A DNA stretch of 64,000 bases, taken from contig NZ_OY726395.1 in NCBI RefSeq assembly GCF_963378085.1, positions 496,001-560,000 on the forward strand, given 5' to 3'. The notes beneath the pieces were generated by a model. The model was not told the DNA's origin. It searched no databases and saw only the letters and a list, made by a program, of their open reading frames with translations. Shown here in pieces: positions 46,304 to 55,970 of the stretch. Origin of the DNA: Mycolicibacterium sp. MU0050. GTDB taxonomy: Bacteria; Actinomycetota; Actinomycetes; Mycobacteriales; Mycobacteriaceae. Numbering within the stretch: the stretch's first letter is position 1; the number at the start of each line of letters is the position of its first letter. The translations under genes were made by a program, and so were the position numbers.

Positions 46304-47142
46304 GCTACGACGCCACGCTGCGCTTCCGACGATTCGTCGCCGGGCTGCCCAAGACTTTCGACAGCTTCGGCGAGCAGGCGCTGTTCTTCGGCGAATCGCT
46401 GCGCTACATCCCCAACGCGCTGAACCGTTACCGGCGCGAGACGGTGCGGCTGATCGCCGAGATGACGATGGGGACCGGGGCCCTGGCGATCATCGGCGGC
46501 ACCGTGGGCGTCGCGGCGTTCCTGACGCTGGCCTCCGGCGGCGTCATCGCGGTGCAGGGCTACTCGTCGCTGGGCAACATCGGTATCGAGGCCCTGACCG
46601 GGTTCCTCTCGGCGTTCCTCAACGTTCGGGTGGTGGCGCCGATCGTCGCGGGTATCGCGCTGGCCGCCACCATCGGGGCGGGTACCACCGCCCAACTCGG
46701 GGCGATGCGGGTCGCCGAGGAGATCGACGCCGTCGAGTCGATGGCCGTCCACTCGGTGTCCTACCTGGTCTCCACCCGGCTCATCGCCGGGCTGATCACG
46801 ATCATCCCGCTGTACTCGCTGGCCGTGCTGGCGTCGTTCTTCGCCGCGCGATTCACCACGGTGTTCATCAACGGGCAGTCCGCGGGCCTCTACGACCACT
46901 ACTTCAACACGTTCCTGGTGCCGACCGACCTGATGTGGTCCTTTCTGCAGGCCATCGTGATGTCGGTCGCGGTGATGCTGGTCCACACCTATTACGGCTA
47001 CAACGCCTCCGGCGGACCCGTCGGCGTCGGCATCGCCGTCGGCCAGGCGGTGCGCACCTCGCTGATCGTCGTCGTCGTCATCACCCTGTTCATCTCACTC
47101 GCCGTCTACGGCGGGTCCGGCAACTTCAACCTCTCCGGGTAG
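46300..47142 (+). CDS. yrbE4B: YrbE4B, second MlaE-type permease of the Mce4 importer
   Basis: 280 aa, ATGA overlap with yrbE4A. Membrane protein with the MlaE coupling motif (GAGTTAQLGAMRVAEEIDAVESMAV) and multiple helices (MTMGTGALAIIGGTVGVAAF; SVAVMLVHTYYGYNASGG). Heterodimerises with YrbE4A in the inner membrane; the ATPase MceG (Rv0655-like) is encoded elsewhere. Four bases separate it from mce4A. Confidence 0.94.
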   Translation: MSYDATLRFRRFVAGLPKTFDSFGEQALFFGESLRYIPNALNRYRRETVRLIAEMTMGTGALAIIGGTVGVAAFLTLASGGVIAVQGYSSLGNIGIEALTGFLSAFLNVRVVAPIVAGIALAATIGAGTTAQLGAMRVAEEIDAVESMAVHSVSYLVSTRLIAGLITIIPLYSLAVLASFFAARFTTVFINGQSAGLYDHYFNTFLVPTDLMWSFLQAIVMSVAVMLVHTYYGYNASGGPVGVGIAVGQAVRTSLIVVVVITLFISLAVYGGSGNFNLSG

Positions 47143-47146
47143 CGGC

Positions 47147-48346
47147 ATGGCAGACGGCAACGCGAATCGGGTCCACGTCCGGGTGGCGGCCGCGGTGATG
47201 GCCGCCATCCTGGTGGCGGCCGCGGTGTTCACCTACCTCGGCTACAGCGCCGCCTTCACCGCCACCGACGACATCACGGTGATGTCGCCGCGCGCGGGCC
47301 TGGTCATGGAGCAGGACGCCAAGGTCAAGTACCGCGGCATCCAGATCGGCAAGGTCAGGAAGATCGAGTACGAGGGCGAACAGGCCAAGCTGACGCTGGC
47401 CGTGGACCGCAGCCAGCTGCGGTACGTGCCGTCCAACGCGCACGTGCAGATCGCCGGCAACACCATCTTCGGCGCGAAGTCCGTCGAGTTCACCCCGCCG
47501 GAGTCACCCGAGGGCCCGATGAAGCCGGGCGCCACCGTGCGCGCCTCGGCCGTCCAGCTCGAGGTCAACACGCTGTTCCAGAAGCTGACCGAGGTGCTGC
47601 ACAAGGTAGACCCGGTGAATCTCAATGCCACCCTCTCGGCGCTCGCCGAGGGTCTGCGCGGCAACGGCGATGACCTCGGGACCATGTTGGCCGGCCTGAA
47701 CAGCTATCTGGGACAGCTCAATCCCAAGCTGCCGACGCTGCAGGCCGACATCGCCCAGGCGGCCACGGTGGCCGACATCTACGCCGACGCGGCGCCGGAC
47801 CTGGTTCGGGTCTTCGACAACGCGCCCGCGCTGTCCGCGACGATCGTCGATCAAGAGACCAACCTCAACGCGAGCCTGTTGGCGGCCACCGGCCTGGCCA
47901 ACAACGCCTACGACACCCTGGCTCCGGCGTCCGAGGACTACATAGCCGCGATCCAGCGGCTGCGGGCGCCGGCCAAGATGCTCGGCGAGTACTCTCCGGT
48001 CTTCGGATGCCTGCTGTCGGCGATGGTGACCGCCGCGGACCGGTTCGGCCCCATCATCGGTGGCACCCGGCCGGGCCTGTTCGTGTCGTCGAACTTCCTG
48101 CCCGGCTCGCCGGCCTACACCTACCCGGAGAGTCTGCCGGTGGTCAACGCCTCCGGCGGCCCGAACTGCCGTGGCCTCCCGGACATTCCGAGTAAGCAGT
48201 TCGGCGGCTCCTGGTTCCGGTCGCCGTTCCTGGTGACCGACAACGCCTACGTCCCGTACCAGCCGAACACCGAGTTGCAGTTCGACGCACCCTCGACGTT
48301 GCAGTTCCTGTTCAACGGGGCCTACGCAGAGCGGGACGAGTACTGA
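47147..48346 (+). CDS. mce4A: Mce4A, cholesterol-uptake MCE subunit
   Basis: 399 aa. N-terminal membrane anchor (about 12-33), an MlaD/MCE domain (about 35-130: VMSPRAGLVMEQDAKVKYRGIQIGKVRKI), then a helical region with the family motifs, and a C-terminal domain rich in Pro/Asn with Cys (SGGPNCRGLPDIP). MCE subunits assemble as a heterohexameric tube in the cell envelope that conducts cholesterol to YrbE4AB. The stop overlaps the next ATG (TGATG). Confidence 0.94.
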   Translation: MADGNANRVHVRVAAAVMAAILVAAAVFTYLGYSAAFTATDDITVMSPRAGLVMEQDAKVKYRGIQIGKVRKIEYEGEQAKLTLAVDRSQLRYVPSNAHVQIAGNTIFGAKSVEFTPPESPEGPMKPGATVRASAVQLEVNTLFQKLTEVLHKVDPVNLNATLSALAEGLRGNGDDLGTMLAGLNSYLGQLNPKLPTLQADIAQAATVADIYADAAPDLVRVFDNAPALSATIVDQETNLNASLLAATGLANNAYDTLAPASEDYIAAIQRLRAPAKMLGEYSPVFGCLLSAMVTAADRFGPIIGGTRPGLFVSSNFLPGSPAYTYPESLPVVNASGGPNCRGLPDIPSKQFGGSWFRSPFLVTDNAYVPYQPNTELQFDAPSTLQFLFNGAYAERDEY

Positions 48347-49386
48347 TGGGACAACGGGCAGTTCTGGCCAAGGTCAGCGTGTTCACCGTCGTGATGTTGA
48401 TGGTGGCGGCCGGCCTGGTGGTCGTGTTCGGTGAGTTCCGCTTCGCCTCCGGCCACACCTATCACGCGAACTTCGACAACGCGTCCCGGCTCAAGTCGGG
48501 CCAGGACGTCCGCATCGCCGGTGTCCCGGTGGGCACCGTCAAATCGGTGGAACTGGCCGAGGACAACAGCGTCGACGTGACGTTCGACGTCAACAAGCGC
48601 TACCAGCTCTACACCTCGACGCGGGCGCTCATCCGGTACGAGAACCTGGTCGGCGACCGCTACCTCGAGATCACCTCGGGCCCCGGCGAACTGCGCAAGC
48701 TGCCGCCCGGCGGCACCATCATCCGGGAGCAGACCGACCCGGCGCTCGACCTCGACGCGCTGCTCGGTGGTCTGCGGCCGGTGCTCAAGGGGCTCGACGG
48801 CAACAAGGTGAACGAGGTCAGCAACGCTGTCATCGAACTGCTGCAGGGGCAGGGCGGCGCGCTGTCGGAAATGTTGTCCAGCACAAGCTCGTTCACCACC
48901 GACCTGGCCGCTCGCGATCAGTTGATCGGCGACGTCATCACCAACCTGAACACGGTGTTGGCCACCGTGGACGAAAAGGGCCAACAGTTCGACAAGAGCG
49001 TGGACCAGCTGCAGCAGCTGATCAGCGGGCTGGCCCAGAACACCGACTCGATCGCCGGGGCCATCCAGCCACTGGCGTCGGCCGAGGCCGACCTGACCGA
49101 GATGCTGGAGAACGGCCGTCGGCCGGTGCAGGGCGTGATCGAGAACCTGCGGCCGCTGGCGAGCAAGATCCACGAGCGCGAGTCGGACGTCAACGACGTC
49201 ATCGAGCCGCTCGCCGAGAACTACCTGCGGCTCAACGCCCTTGGCGCCTACGGATCGTTCTTCAACGTCTTCTACTGCTCGGTCCGGCTGAAGATCAACG
49301 GCCCGGCCGGCAGTGACCTCTTGATCCCGTTCGGCGGACCGCCGGACCCGTCCAAGGGGAGGTGCGCTCCTGTCAAGGACAACTGA
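48346..49386 (+). CDS. mce4B: Mce4B, MCE subunit
   Basis: 346 aa with a one-base overlap to mce4A. Membrane anchor (about 8-28), MCE domain (about 35-110: FDNASRLKSGQDVRIAGVPVGTVKSV), a helical coiled-coil region, and a Cys-containing C-terminal segment (FNVFYCSVRLKINGPAG). Its 3' end overlaps the inferred mce4C start by 17 nt and carries the ribosome-binding site for it. Confidence 0.94.
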   Translation: MGQRAVLAKVSVFTVVMLMVAAGLVVVFGEFRFASGHTYHANFDNASRLKSGQDVRIAGVPVGTVKSVELAEDNSVDVTFDVNKRYQLYTSTRALIRYENLVGDRYLEITSGPGELRKLPPGGTIIREQTDPALDLDALLGGLRPVLKGLDGNKVNEVSNAVIELLQGQGGALSEMLSSTSSFTTDLAARDQLIGDVITNLNTVLATVDEKGQQFDKSVDQLQQLISGLAQNTDSIAGAIQPLASAEADLTEMLENGRRPVQGVIENLRPLASKIHERESDVNDVIEPLAENYLRLNALGAYGSFFNVFYCSVRLKINGPAGSDLLIPFGGPPDPSKGRCAPVKDN

Positions 49387-50431
49387 CGAGTCCAACCCGC
49401 TGCGGACCGGCATCTTCGGCATCGCCGTGGTGGCGTGCCTGGTACTGGTGTCGTTCGGCTACACCAGCCTGCCGTTCTGGCCGCAGGGCAAGACTTACGA
49501 CGCATTCTTCACCGACGCCGGTGGCATCGCCCCCGGTGACGATGTGAACGTTTCCGGCATCAAGGTCGGCCACGTCAACTCGGTGAGCCTCGCCGGCAAC
49601 GCGGCGAAGGTGACTTTCACCGTCGACCGCAAGATCCGGGTCGGCGACCAGACCCTGGTGGGCATCAAGACCGACACGGTGCTCGGCCAGAAGTCGCTGG
49701 ACGTCACGCCGTCCGGCGGCGGGGAGGCCACCACTATTCCCTTGGGGCGCACCACCACTCCGTACACCCTCGGCTCCGCGCTGCAGGACCTCGGGGCCAA
49801 CACCCAGGCCCTGGACAAGCCGCGGTTCACCGAGGCGCTGCAGACGCTCACCGACACCCTGGCCGACGCCACCCCGCAGCTGCGCTCGGCGCTTGACGGC
49901 GTCACCGAGCTGTCCCGCACCATCAACACCCGTGACGAGGCGCTCGGCGAGCTGCTTGGCCACGCCCAGTCGGTGTCGAAGACGCTGGCCGAGCGGGCCG
50001 GACAGGTCAACCAGTTGATCGTCGACGGCAACCAGTTGTTCGGCGCGCTCGATCAGCGCCGCGCGGCGCTGGCCAGTCTCATCGCCGGGATCGACGATGT
50101 GTCCGTTCAGATCTCGGGCTTCGTTGCCGACAACCGGAAGGAATTCGGTCCGGCCCTGAGCAAGCTCAACCTGGTGCTGGAGAACCTCAACGAGCACCGC
50201 GACCACATCAGCGAGGCGTTGCGACGGTTGCCGCCGTACGCCACCGCGCTCGGCGAGGTGGTCGGTTCGGCTCCCGGCTTCCAGATCAACCTGTACGGTC
50301 TGCCGCCGGCCACCATGTCCGAGGTGCTGCTGGACGCCTACTTCCAGCCCGGCAAGCTGCCCGACAGCCTCAGCGACTATCTCAAGGGCCTCATCTCGGA
50401 ACGGCTGATCGTGAGGCCGAAGTCACCATGA
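49370..50431 (+). CDS. mce4C: Mce4C, MCE subunit, probably starting at a CTG codon
   Basis: 353 aa if translated from CTG 49370 (LSRTTDESNPLRTGIFGIAV). The first ATG/GTG/TTG in frame is GTG 49427, which would cut into the membrane anchor. M. tuberculosis Mce4C, from memory, begins MRTTHESNPLRTG, matching the CTG-initiated N-terminus. A ribosome-binding site AAGGGGAGG (49354-49362) lies 7 nt before the CTG. Anchor about 14-32, MCE domain about 40-115, then the helical region. Ends by ATGA overlap with mce4D. Confidence 0.85.
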   Translation: MSRTTDESNPLRTGIFGIAVVACLVLVSFGYTSLPFWPQGKTYDAFFTDAGGIAPGDDVNVSGIKVGHVNSVSLAGNAAKVTFTVDRKIRVGDQTLVGIKTDTVLGQKSLDVTPSGGGEATTIPLGRTTTPYTLGSALQDLGANTQALDKPRFTEALQTLTDTLADATPQLRSALDGVTELSRTINTRDEALGELLGHAQSVSKTLAERAGQVNQLIVDGNQLFGALDQRRAALASLIAGIDDVSVQISGFVADNRKEFGPALSKLNLVLENLNEHRDHISEALRRLPPYATALGEVVGSAPGFQINLYGLPPATMSEVLLDAYFQPGKLPDSLSDYLKGLISERLIVRPKSP

Positions 50432-51840
50432 CAGATACCTCGACTACTCGCCGGTCCGGCCGACGTGGACTGCTCATCGGGCTGGTCATCGCCCTGGTGG
50501 CGGTCCTGGCCGTCGGCCTCTACGCGCTGTGGCCCGGCCGCTCCACCTACAAGGTGGTCGGGTTGTTCTCCACTGCGGTGGGGCTCTACCCCGGCGACGA
50601 CGTGCGCGTGGTCGGCGTACCGGTGGGCAAGATCGACGCCATCGAACCCCGCGCCGGCGACGTCAAGATCACCATGTCGGTCGACGACGACGTCAAGATT
50701 CCCGCCGACGCGCACGCGATCATCATGTCGCCGAACCTGGTGGCGGCCAGGTTCGTTCAGTTCACGCCGGCCTTCGATGCCGGCGGTCCGGACGCCGGCG
50801 GCCCCGTACTCGAAGACGGCGCGACCCTCGGCTTGGACCGCACCGGGGTGCCCGTCGAATGGGACGAGGTCAAGGACGAGCTGACCAAGCTGTCGCAGGC
50901 CCTGGGCCCCGGTGAGGACGGCCTGCAGGGCCCGCTCAGCGAGTTCGTCGACCAGGCCGCGACCACCTTCGACGGCAACGGTGACTCGTTCCGCAACGCG
51001 TTGCGGGAGCTTTCCCAAACCGCCGGCCGGCTCGGTGATTCGCGCACCGACCTGTTCGGTACCGTGCGCAACCTTCAGGTCTTGGTCAACGCGCTGTCGC
51101 AGAGTAACGAGCAGATCGTGCAGTTCTCCGGGCATGTCGCCTCCGTGTCGCAGGTGCTCGCGGAAAGCTCGGTGGGACTGGACAACACGCTGGGCACGCT
51201 GAACCAGGCGCTCAACGACGTCCGCGGCTTCCTCGACGAGAACAACGAGACGCTGATCGGCACCGTCGACCAGCTCACCGAGTTCACCAATCTGCTGACC
51301 GCGCAGAGCGACGACATCGAGCAGGTCCTGCACGTCACCCCGAACGGCCTGGCCAACTTCTACAACATCTACAACCCGGCGCAGGGGACCGTCGGCGGCG
51401 TGCTCTCGCTGCCGAACTTCGCCAACCCCGTCCAGTTCATGTGCGGCGGCACCTACGACATCGGCGAGATGGCCGGCGCCGACAACATCAAACGCTCGGA
51501 GATCTGCAAGCAACGTATGGCCCCGGTCCTGCGGCGCATCACGATGAACTTCCCGCCGGTGCTGTTCCATCCGATCAACAGCATCACCGCCTACAAGGGC
51601 CAGATCATCTACGACACCCCGGCCACCGAGGCCAAGGCCCGCACGCCCATCCCGTACCTGCAGTGGGAGCCCGCGCCCGGCGTCACCCCGCCATCGATCC
51701 CGCCGGGCACCACCCTGGGTGACCTGGTGTTGCCGCCGCCGGCCGTTCCGGGACAGATCTCGCCCGGCCCCGGCCACGCCCCGGGCACCCCGCCCGGTGC
51801 GCCCGGCCCCGCGCCGGGCCCGACAGGGGATGGTGGCTGA
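50428..51840 (+). CDS. mce4D: Mce4D, MCE subunit
   Basis: 470 aa, ATGA overlap with mce4C. Membrane anchor about 14-34, MCE domain about 40-120 (GLYPGDDVRVVGVPVGKIDAI), long helical part, conserved Cys near VQFMCGGTYDIG and SEICKQRMAP, and a Pro/Gly-rich C-terminal tail (about 425-470). The stop shares one base with the ATG of mce4E. Role as for the other Mce4 tube subunits. Confidence 0.94.
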   Translation: MTDTSTTRRSGRRGLLIGLVIALVAVLAVGLYALWPGRSTYKVVGLFSTAVGLYPGDDVRVVGVPVGKIDAIEPRAGDVKITMSVDDDVKIPADAHAIIMSPNLVAARFVQFTPAFDAGGPDAGGPVLEDGATLGLDRTGVPVEWDEVKDELTKLSQALGPGEDGLQGPLSEFVDQAATTFDGNGDSFRNALRELSQTAGRLGDSRTDLFGTVRNLQVLVNALSQSNEQIVQFSGHVASVSQVLAESSVGLDNTLGTLNQALNDVRGFLDENNETLIGTVDQLTEFTNLLTAQSDDIEQVLHVTPNGLANFYNIYNPAQGTVGGVLSLPNFANPVQFMCGGTYDIGEMAGADNIKRSEICKQRMAPVLRRITMNFPPVLFHPINSITAYKGQIIYDTPATEAKARTPIPYLQWEPAPGVTPPSIPPGTTLGDLVLPPPAVPGQISPGPGHAPGTPPGAPGPAPGPTGDGG

Positions 51841-53036
51841 TGGTCGCTACACGGAACAGGAGAACTGCGTTGCGTAGCAACGGATGTCGGGCGTTGGCGT
51901 TGGCCTCCGGCGTCACGCTGCTGGCCGGTTGCTCGTTCGGCGGGCTCAACTCGGTCAACATGCCCGGCACCAAGGGGCACGGCTCGGGCTCGTACACGAT
52001 CACCGTCGAACTCCCCGACGTGGCGACGCTGCCGCAGAACTCGCCGGTCATGGTCGACGACGTGACCGTGGGCAGTGTCTCCGGAATCGAGGCTGTGCAG
52101 CGGCCCGACGGCAGCTTCTACGCGGCCGTCCAGCTGTCGTTGGAACCCGAGGTCGATCTGCCCGCCAACGCGACTGCGCAGGTGGCCCAGACGTCACTGC
52201 TGGGTTCGCAGCACATCGAGTTGGCCGCCCCGCTCACCGATCCCGACGACGCGCGGCTCGCCGACGGCGCGCACATCCCGGAGAGCCGGACCGGTCGCTA
52301 TCCGACCACCGAGGAAGTGCTTTCCTCCCTCGGTGTGGTGGTCAACAAGGGCAACCTCGGTGCCCTGCAGGACATCACCGACGAGGTGTACGTCGCCGTC
52401 GCCGGCCGCACCGGCAGCTTCGCCGGGCTGGTTCCCCGGCTGGCCGAACTCACCGCCTCGCTGCGGGACCAGACCGAAGAAATCCTGGCCGCGGCCGACG
52501 GACTGAACCGGTTCGCCGCGACCCTGGCCAACAGCAAGGACAGCCTGGGCCGCACGCTGGACACGCTGCCGGTCGCGCTGGAGGTGCTCAACCGCAACCG
52601 CGCCAACATCGTCGAGGCGTTCACCGCGCTCGGGCGGGTGGGCACGGTGGCGGCCGAGGTGCTCGCCAAGACGAAGACGGACTTCGCCGCGGTGTTCAAG
52701 GATTTCTATCCCGTGGTGCGGGCGCTGGCCGAGAGCGCCGACGATCTGGTGTCGGTGTTGCCGTTCGCGCCTACGTTCCCGTTCCACGCCGACTATCTGC
52801 GCAACGCGGTGCGCGGCGACTTCCTGAACGTGTACGCCACCTTCGACCTCACGCTGCGCCGGTTCGGTGAGTCGATCTTCACCACGTCGCCGCTGGATCC
52901 GAACATGAAGCACATGTCGGAGGTGCTCAACCCGCCGGAGTTCCTGACCGGTCAGCTGGCCAACCTGTCGGGCCAGGCCGCCGACCCGTTCAAGATCCCG
53001 CCGGGCGATGTGCCGGGCGAGGAGGCGCCGCGCTGA
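51840..53036 (+). CDS. mce4E: Mce4E lipoprotein LprN
   Basis: 398 aa. The signal peptide ends in lipobox LLAGC (Cys about residue 31), so this subunit is lipid-anchored rather than membrane-spanning, as for all MceE proteins. MCE domain about 50-130 (VELPDVATLPQNSPVMVDDVTVGSVSGI), then a helical region. The start at 51840 overlaps the mce4D stop by one base, as does the next gene (mce4F). Confidence 0.94.
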   Translation: MVATRNRRTALRSNGCRALALASGVTLLAGCSFGGLNSVNMPGTKGHGSGSYTITVELPDVATLPQNSPVMVDDVTVGSVSGIEAVQRPDGSFYAAVQLSLEPEVDLPANATAQVAQTSLLGSQHIELAAPLTDPDDARLADGAHIPESRTGRYPTTEEVLSSLGVVVNKGNLGALQDITDEVYVAVAGRTGSFAGLVPRLAELTASLRDQTEEILAAADGLNRFAATLANSKDSLGRTLDTLPVALEVLNRNRANIVEAFTALGRVGTVAAEVLAKTKTDFAAVFKDFYPVVRALAESADDLVSVLPFAPTFPFHADYLRNAVRGDFLNVYATFDLTLRRFGESIFTTSPLDPNMKHMSEVLNPPEFLTGQLANLSGQAADPFKIPPGDVPGEEAPR

Positions 53037-54718
53037 TGCTTGACCGTCTATCTCGTATCCAGCTGATGATCTTCTCGATCGTCACCGTCCTCTCGGTCGG
53101 TGCGATCGTCCTGTTCTACCTGCAGCTGCCCGCCAAGCTCGGTATCGGCTCCTACCAGGTCGATGCCAATTTCGTTGCCGGCGGCGGCATCTACAGCAAC
53201 GCCAACGTGACCTATCGCGGCGTGACCGTCGGGCGGGTCGACGGCGTCGGGCTGACCGACAACGGCGTCGTCGCGCACATGCGGCTCAACAGCAACACCC
53301 CGGTGCCGGAGAACGTCACCGCCACCGTGAAGAGCGTCTCGGCGGTCGGCGAGCAGTACATCGACCTGGTGCCGCCGGAAGATGCGTCGGACACCATGCT
53401 GCGCAACGGGTCCAGCATCGGGCAGGACCGCACCTTCATCGGCCAGGACATCGCCGGGATGCTCAACGAAGCCGACGCGTTGGTCAGCAGCATCAGCAAC
53501 AGCCGGCTGCAGGACGTGCTGCGGGAAACCTTCAAGGCGTTCAACGGATCCGGTCCCGAACTTGCTCGGGTCATCGAGTCGGCGCGTGGGCTGGTCGACG
53601 AGGCCAACGCCAGCTACGGCCAGACCGAGGCGCTCATCGACCAGCTGGGGCCGGTGCTGGATGCGCAGATCCGCAGCGGCGACGACATCAAGTCCATTGC
53701 CGACGGCCTGGCCCGGTTCACCACCGAGCTGAACAACGCCGACCCGCAGCTGCGCGAGGTGCTCGCGACCACCCCCGGGGCCGCCGACTCGGTCAACACG
53801 GCGTTTTCCGGAATTCGACCCAACTTCCCGATGCTGGCCGCCAACCTGGCCAACTTCGGCCGGATCGGGGTGATCTACAACAAGTCCATCGAGCAGGCGC
53901 TGGTCATCTTCCCGGCCCTGATCGCAGCGCTGATCACCGTGGCCGGCGGCGTCCCGATGGACGAGGGCGGCAAGCTGGACTTCAAGATCGACCTCGGCGA
54001 TCCGCCGCCGTGCTCGGTCGGCTTCCTCTCGCCCGACACCATCCGCTCACCGGCCGACGAGACGGTCCGGGATCTGCCGACCGACATGTACTGCAAGGTC
54101 GCCCAGAACGACCCCATGGTGGTCCGCGGCGCGCGCAACTACCCGTGCATGGAGGTCCCGGGCAAGCGGGCGCCCACGGTGCAGCTGTGCCGGGACCCGA
54201 AGGGCTATGTGCCGATCGGCAGCAACCCGTGGCGTGGGCCCCCGATCCCGTACGACACCCCGATCGAGGACGGCCGGAACATCCTGCCGCCCAACAAGTT
54301 CCCTCTCATCCCACCCCAGGCGGACTACGATCCGGGGCCGCCGTCGGTGCAGCTGCCGCCGGGCGTGCAGCCCGGCCCGGGCCCGGCGCCGCATGCGCCG
54401 TTCCCGTTGCCGACGCCGCCGAGTGACCCGGGCATCCCGCCGGCGTGGCCGTTCTTCGCGCCGCCGGATCACTACGTCCCGCCGTATGGCCGCCAGGCCC
54501 CGCCGCCGCCGGGGGAGGCGCCGCCGCCCGGGCCAGGCCCGCTGCCCGCGGAGGCCCCGATCCCGCAGGCCGCCGGACCCGCCTACGCTACGTATGATCA
54601 GAACGGAAAATTCGTCGATCCCACCGACGGGGACACCGGGGTGCTGGCCGCCGCCGACGTGAACCATCGTCCCGCGGAAAACTGGGTCGAACTGATGCTG
54701 GACCCGAGGCAGGTGTAA
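53036..54718 (+). CDS. mce4F: Mce4F, MCE subunit
   Basis: 560 aa. Membrane anchor about 8-30, MCE domain about 36-115 (VAGGGIYSNANVTYRGVTVGRVDGV), helical region, a C-terminal Cys region (PPPCSVGFLSPDTI, DMYCKVAQNDPM, YPCMEVPG) and a long Pro-rich tail (about 430-530). It is the last tube subunit of the Mce4 complex. Stop and next start overlap by one base (TAATG). Confidence 0.94.
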   Translation: MLDRLSRIQLMIFSIVTVLSVGAIVLFYLQLPAKLGIGSYQVDANFVAGGGIYSNANVTYRGVTVGRVDGVGLTDNGVVAHMRLNSNTPVPENVTATVKSVSAVGEQYIDLVPPEDASDTMLRNGSSIGQDRTFIGQDIAGMLNEADALVSSISNSRLQDVLRETFKAFNGSGPELARVIESARGLVDEANASYGQTEALIDQLGPVLDAQIRSGDDIKSIADGLARFTTELNNADPQLREVLATTPGAADSVNTAFSGIRPNFPMLAANLANFGRIGVIYNKSIEQALVIFPALIAALITVAGGVPMDEGGKLDFKIDLGDPPPCSVGFLSPDTIRSPADETVRDLPTDMYCKVAQNDPMVVRGARNYPCMEVPGKRAPTVQLCRDPKGYVPIGSNPWRGPPIPYDTPIEDGRNILPPNKFPLIPPQADYDPGPPSVQLPPGVQPGPGPAPHAPFPLPTPPSDPGIPPAWPFFAPPDHYVPPYGRQAPPPPGEAPPPGPGPLPAEAPIPQAAGPAYATYDQNGKFVDPTDGDTGVLAAADVNHRPAENWVELMLDPRQV

Positions 54719-55419
54719 TGGCGGAACAACCGACTTCGACGCCCGACCCGGCGCCGAAGCCGGTTCGACGGCGTGCTTCACGGGCTGCGGGGCCGACCTC
54801 CGAGCCGGCCGCCGCCACGACGATCACCACCCGCGTCGAGGCGCCGAGCACCGTGAAGGCACCGTCACCGGCCGTCGGCGCCGGCCCCCCGGCACGCAGG
54901 CAGCCGCATCGACGCGCGGTCGCCCTGATCGCCGCCGCGGTCGCCGTGGTGTTGTTGGCCCTGCTGGGGACCGCGACCGCGGTGCTGCAGGCGCAGAAGA
55001 ACGCCGCGGACGCCACGGCAGAGCGCGAGCAGCGCTTCGTCGACGCCGGCAAGCAGACCGTGGTGAACATGTTCTCCTACACGCCGGACACCATCGACGA
55101 CAGCGTGAACCGCTTCGTGGACGGCACCAGCGGACCGCTGCGCGACATGATGAGCCAGAACAACAACGTCGAGAACCTCAAGGCGCTCTTCCGGGACACC
55201 AACGCCACCTCGGAGGCCGTGGTGAACGGCGCCGCGCTCGAGGACATCGACGAGCTGCGGGCCAACGCCTCGGTGCTGGTCGCGGTGCGCGTCACCGTCA
55301 CCGACATCGACGGGGTCAACAAGCCGTCCCAGGCCTACCGGCTGCGAGTCATCGTGCACGAGGACGACGCGGGCCGCATGACGGGCTGGGATCTCAAATA
55401 CCCCGACGGGGGCAACTGA
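54718..55419 (+). CDS. mas4A: Mas4A, Mce4-associated membrane protein
   Basis: 233 aa. Cytosolic Pro/Ala-rich N-terminus (about 1-60), one membrane helix (about 64-86: AVALIAAAVAVVLLALLG), then an SnoaL/NTF2-like extracytoplasmic domain. Mce-associated proteins (Mas, formerly Mam) stabilise the importer. The position directly after mce4F and before mas4B matches Rv3493c. Confidence 0.9.
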   Translation: MAEQPTSTPDPAPKPVRRRASRAAGPTSEPAAATTITTRVEAPSTVKAPSPAVGAGPPARRQPHRRAVALIAAAVAVVLLALLGTATAVLQAQKNAADATAEREQRFVDAGKQTVVNMFSYTPDTIDDSVNRFVDGTSGPLRDMMSQNNNVENLKALFRDTNATSEAVVNGAALEDIDELRANASVLVAVRVTVTDIDGVNKPSQAYRLRVIVHEDDAGRMTGWDLKYPDGGN

Positions 55420-55913
55420 TGGGACGAACGAGCAGGGCACTGCTGGCGGCGTTGTCCGTCGTCGTCACCGCGGCGATCGTCGGGCTGGGCGGATGGTTCG
55501 GCGGCCTGTACTGGGACCGCGTCGAGACCACCGGGGCCCAGAACACCCGGTCCGAATTGGCGCGCCTTGCCATCGAGCAGGTGCCGCAGGTGTTCGGCTA
55601 CGACTATCAGACCGTCGAACGCAGCCTCACCGATGCGTCCCACCTACTCACGCCCGATTACCGCCGCGAGTTTCAGGACCGCTCGGCGAAGGACATCATC
55701 CCACAGGCGCGCGAGCGGCAGGTGGTCAGCCAGGCCCACGTCGTCGGCGCCGGGGTGTTGGAGGCCAGGCGGCTTTCCGGGTCCGTGCTCGTGTTCATGA
55801 ATCGGACGGTCACCGACAAGTCCAAGCAGTCGGTCTACGACGGCAGCCGCCTGCGCGTCGACTACCAGAAGGTCGACGGCAAATGGCTGATCAACTACAT
55901 CACGCCCATCTAG
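55419..55913 (+). CDS. mas4B: Mas4B, Mce4-associated membrane protein
   Basis: 164 aa with a short cytosolic start, membrane helix (about 8-30) and a soluble domain of the same Mas family as its neighbour (ERSLTDASHLLTPDYRREFQDRSAKDIIPQARE). One-base overlap with mas4A. It ends the ten-gene mce4 operon, 57 bp before the convergent otsA stop. Confidence 0.9.
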   Translation: MGRTSRALLAALSVVVTAAIVGLGGWFGGLYWDRVETTGAQNTRSELARLAIEQVPQVFGYDYQTVERSLTDASHLLTPDYRREFQDRSAKDIIPQARERQVVSQAHVVGAGVLEARRLSGSVLVFMNRTVTDKSKQSVYDGSRLRVDYQKVDGKWLINYITPI

Positions 55914-55970
55914 GGGCCTTGGGGTAGGCCACCAGACCCGACGAGCGGCCACCGGGGCCCCGCTACGAGC

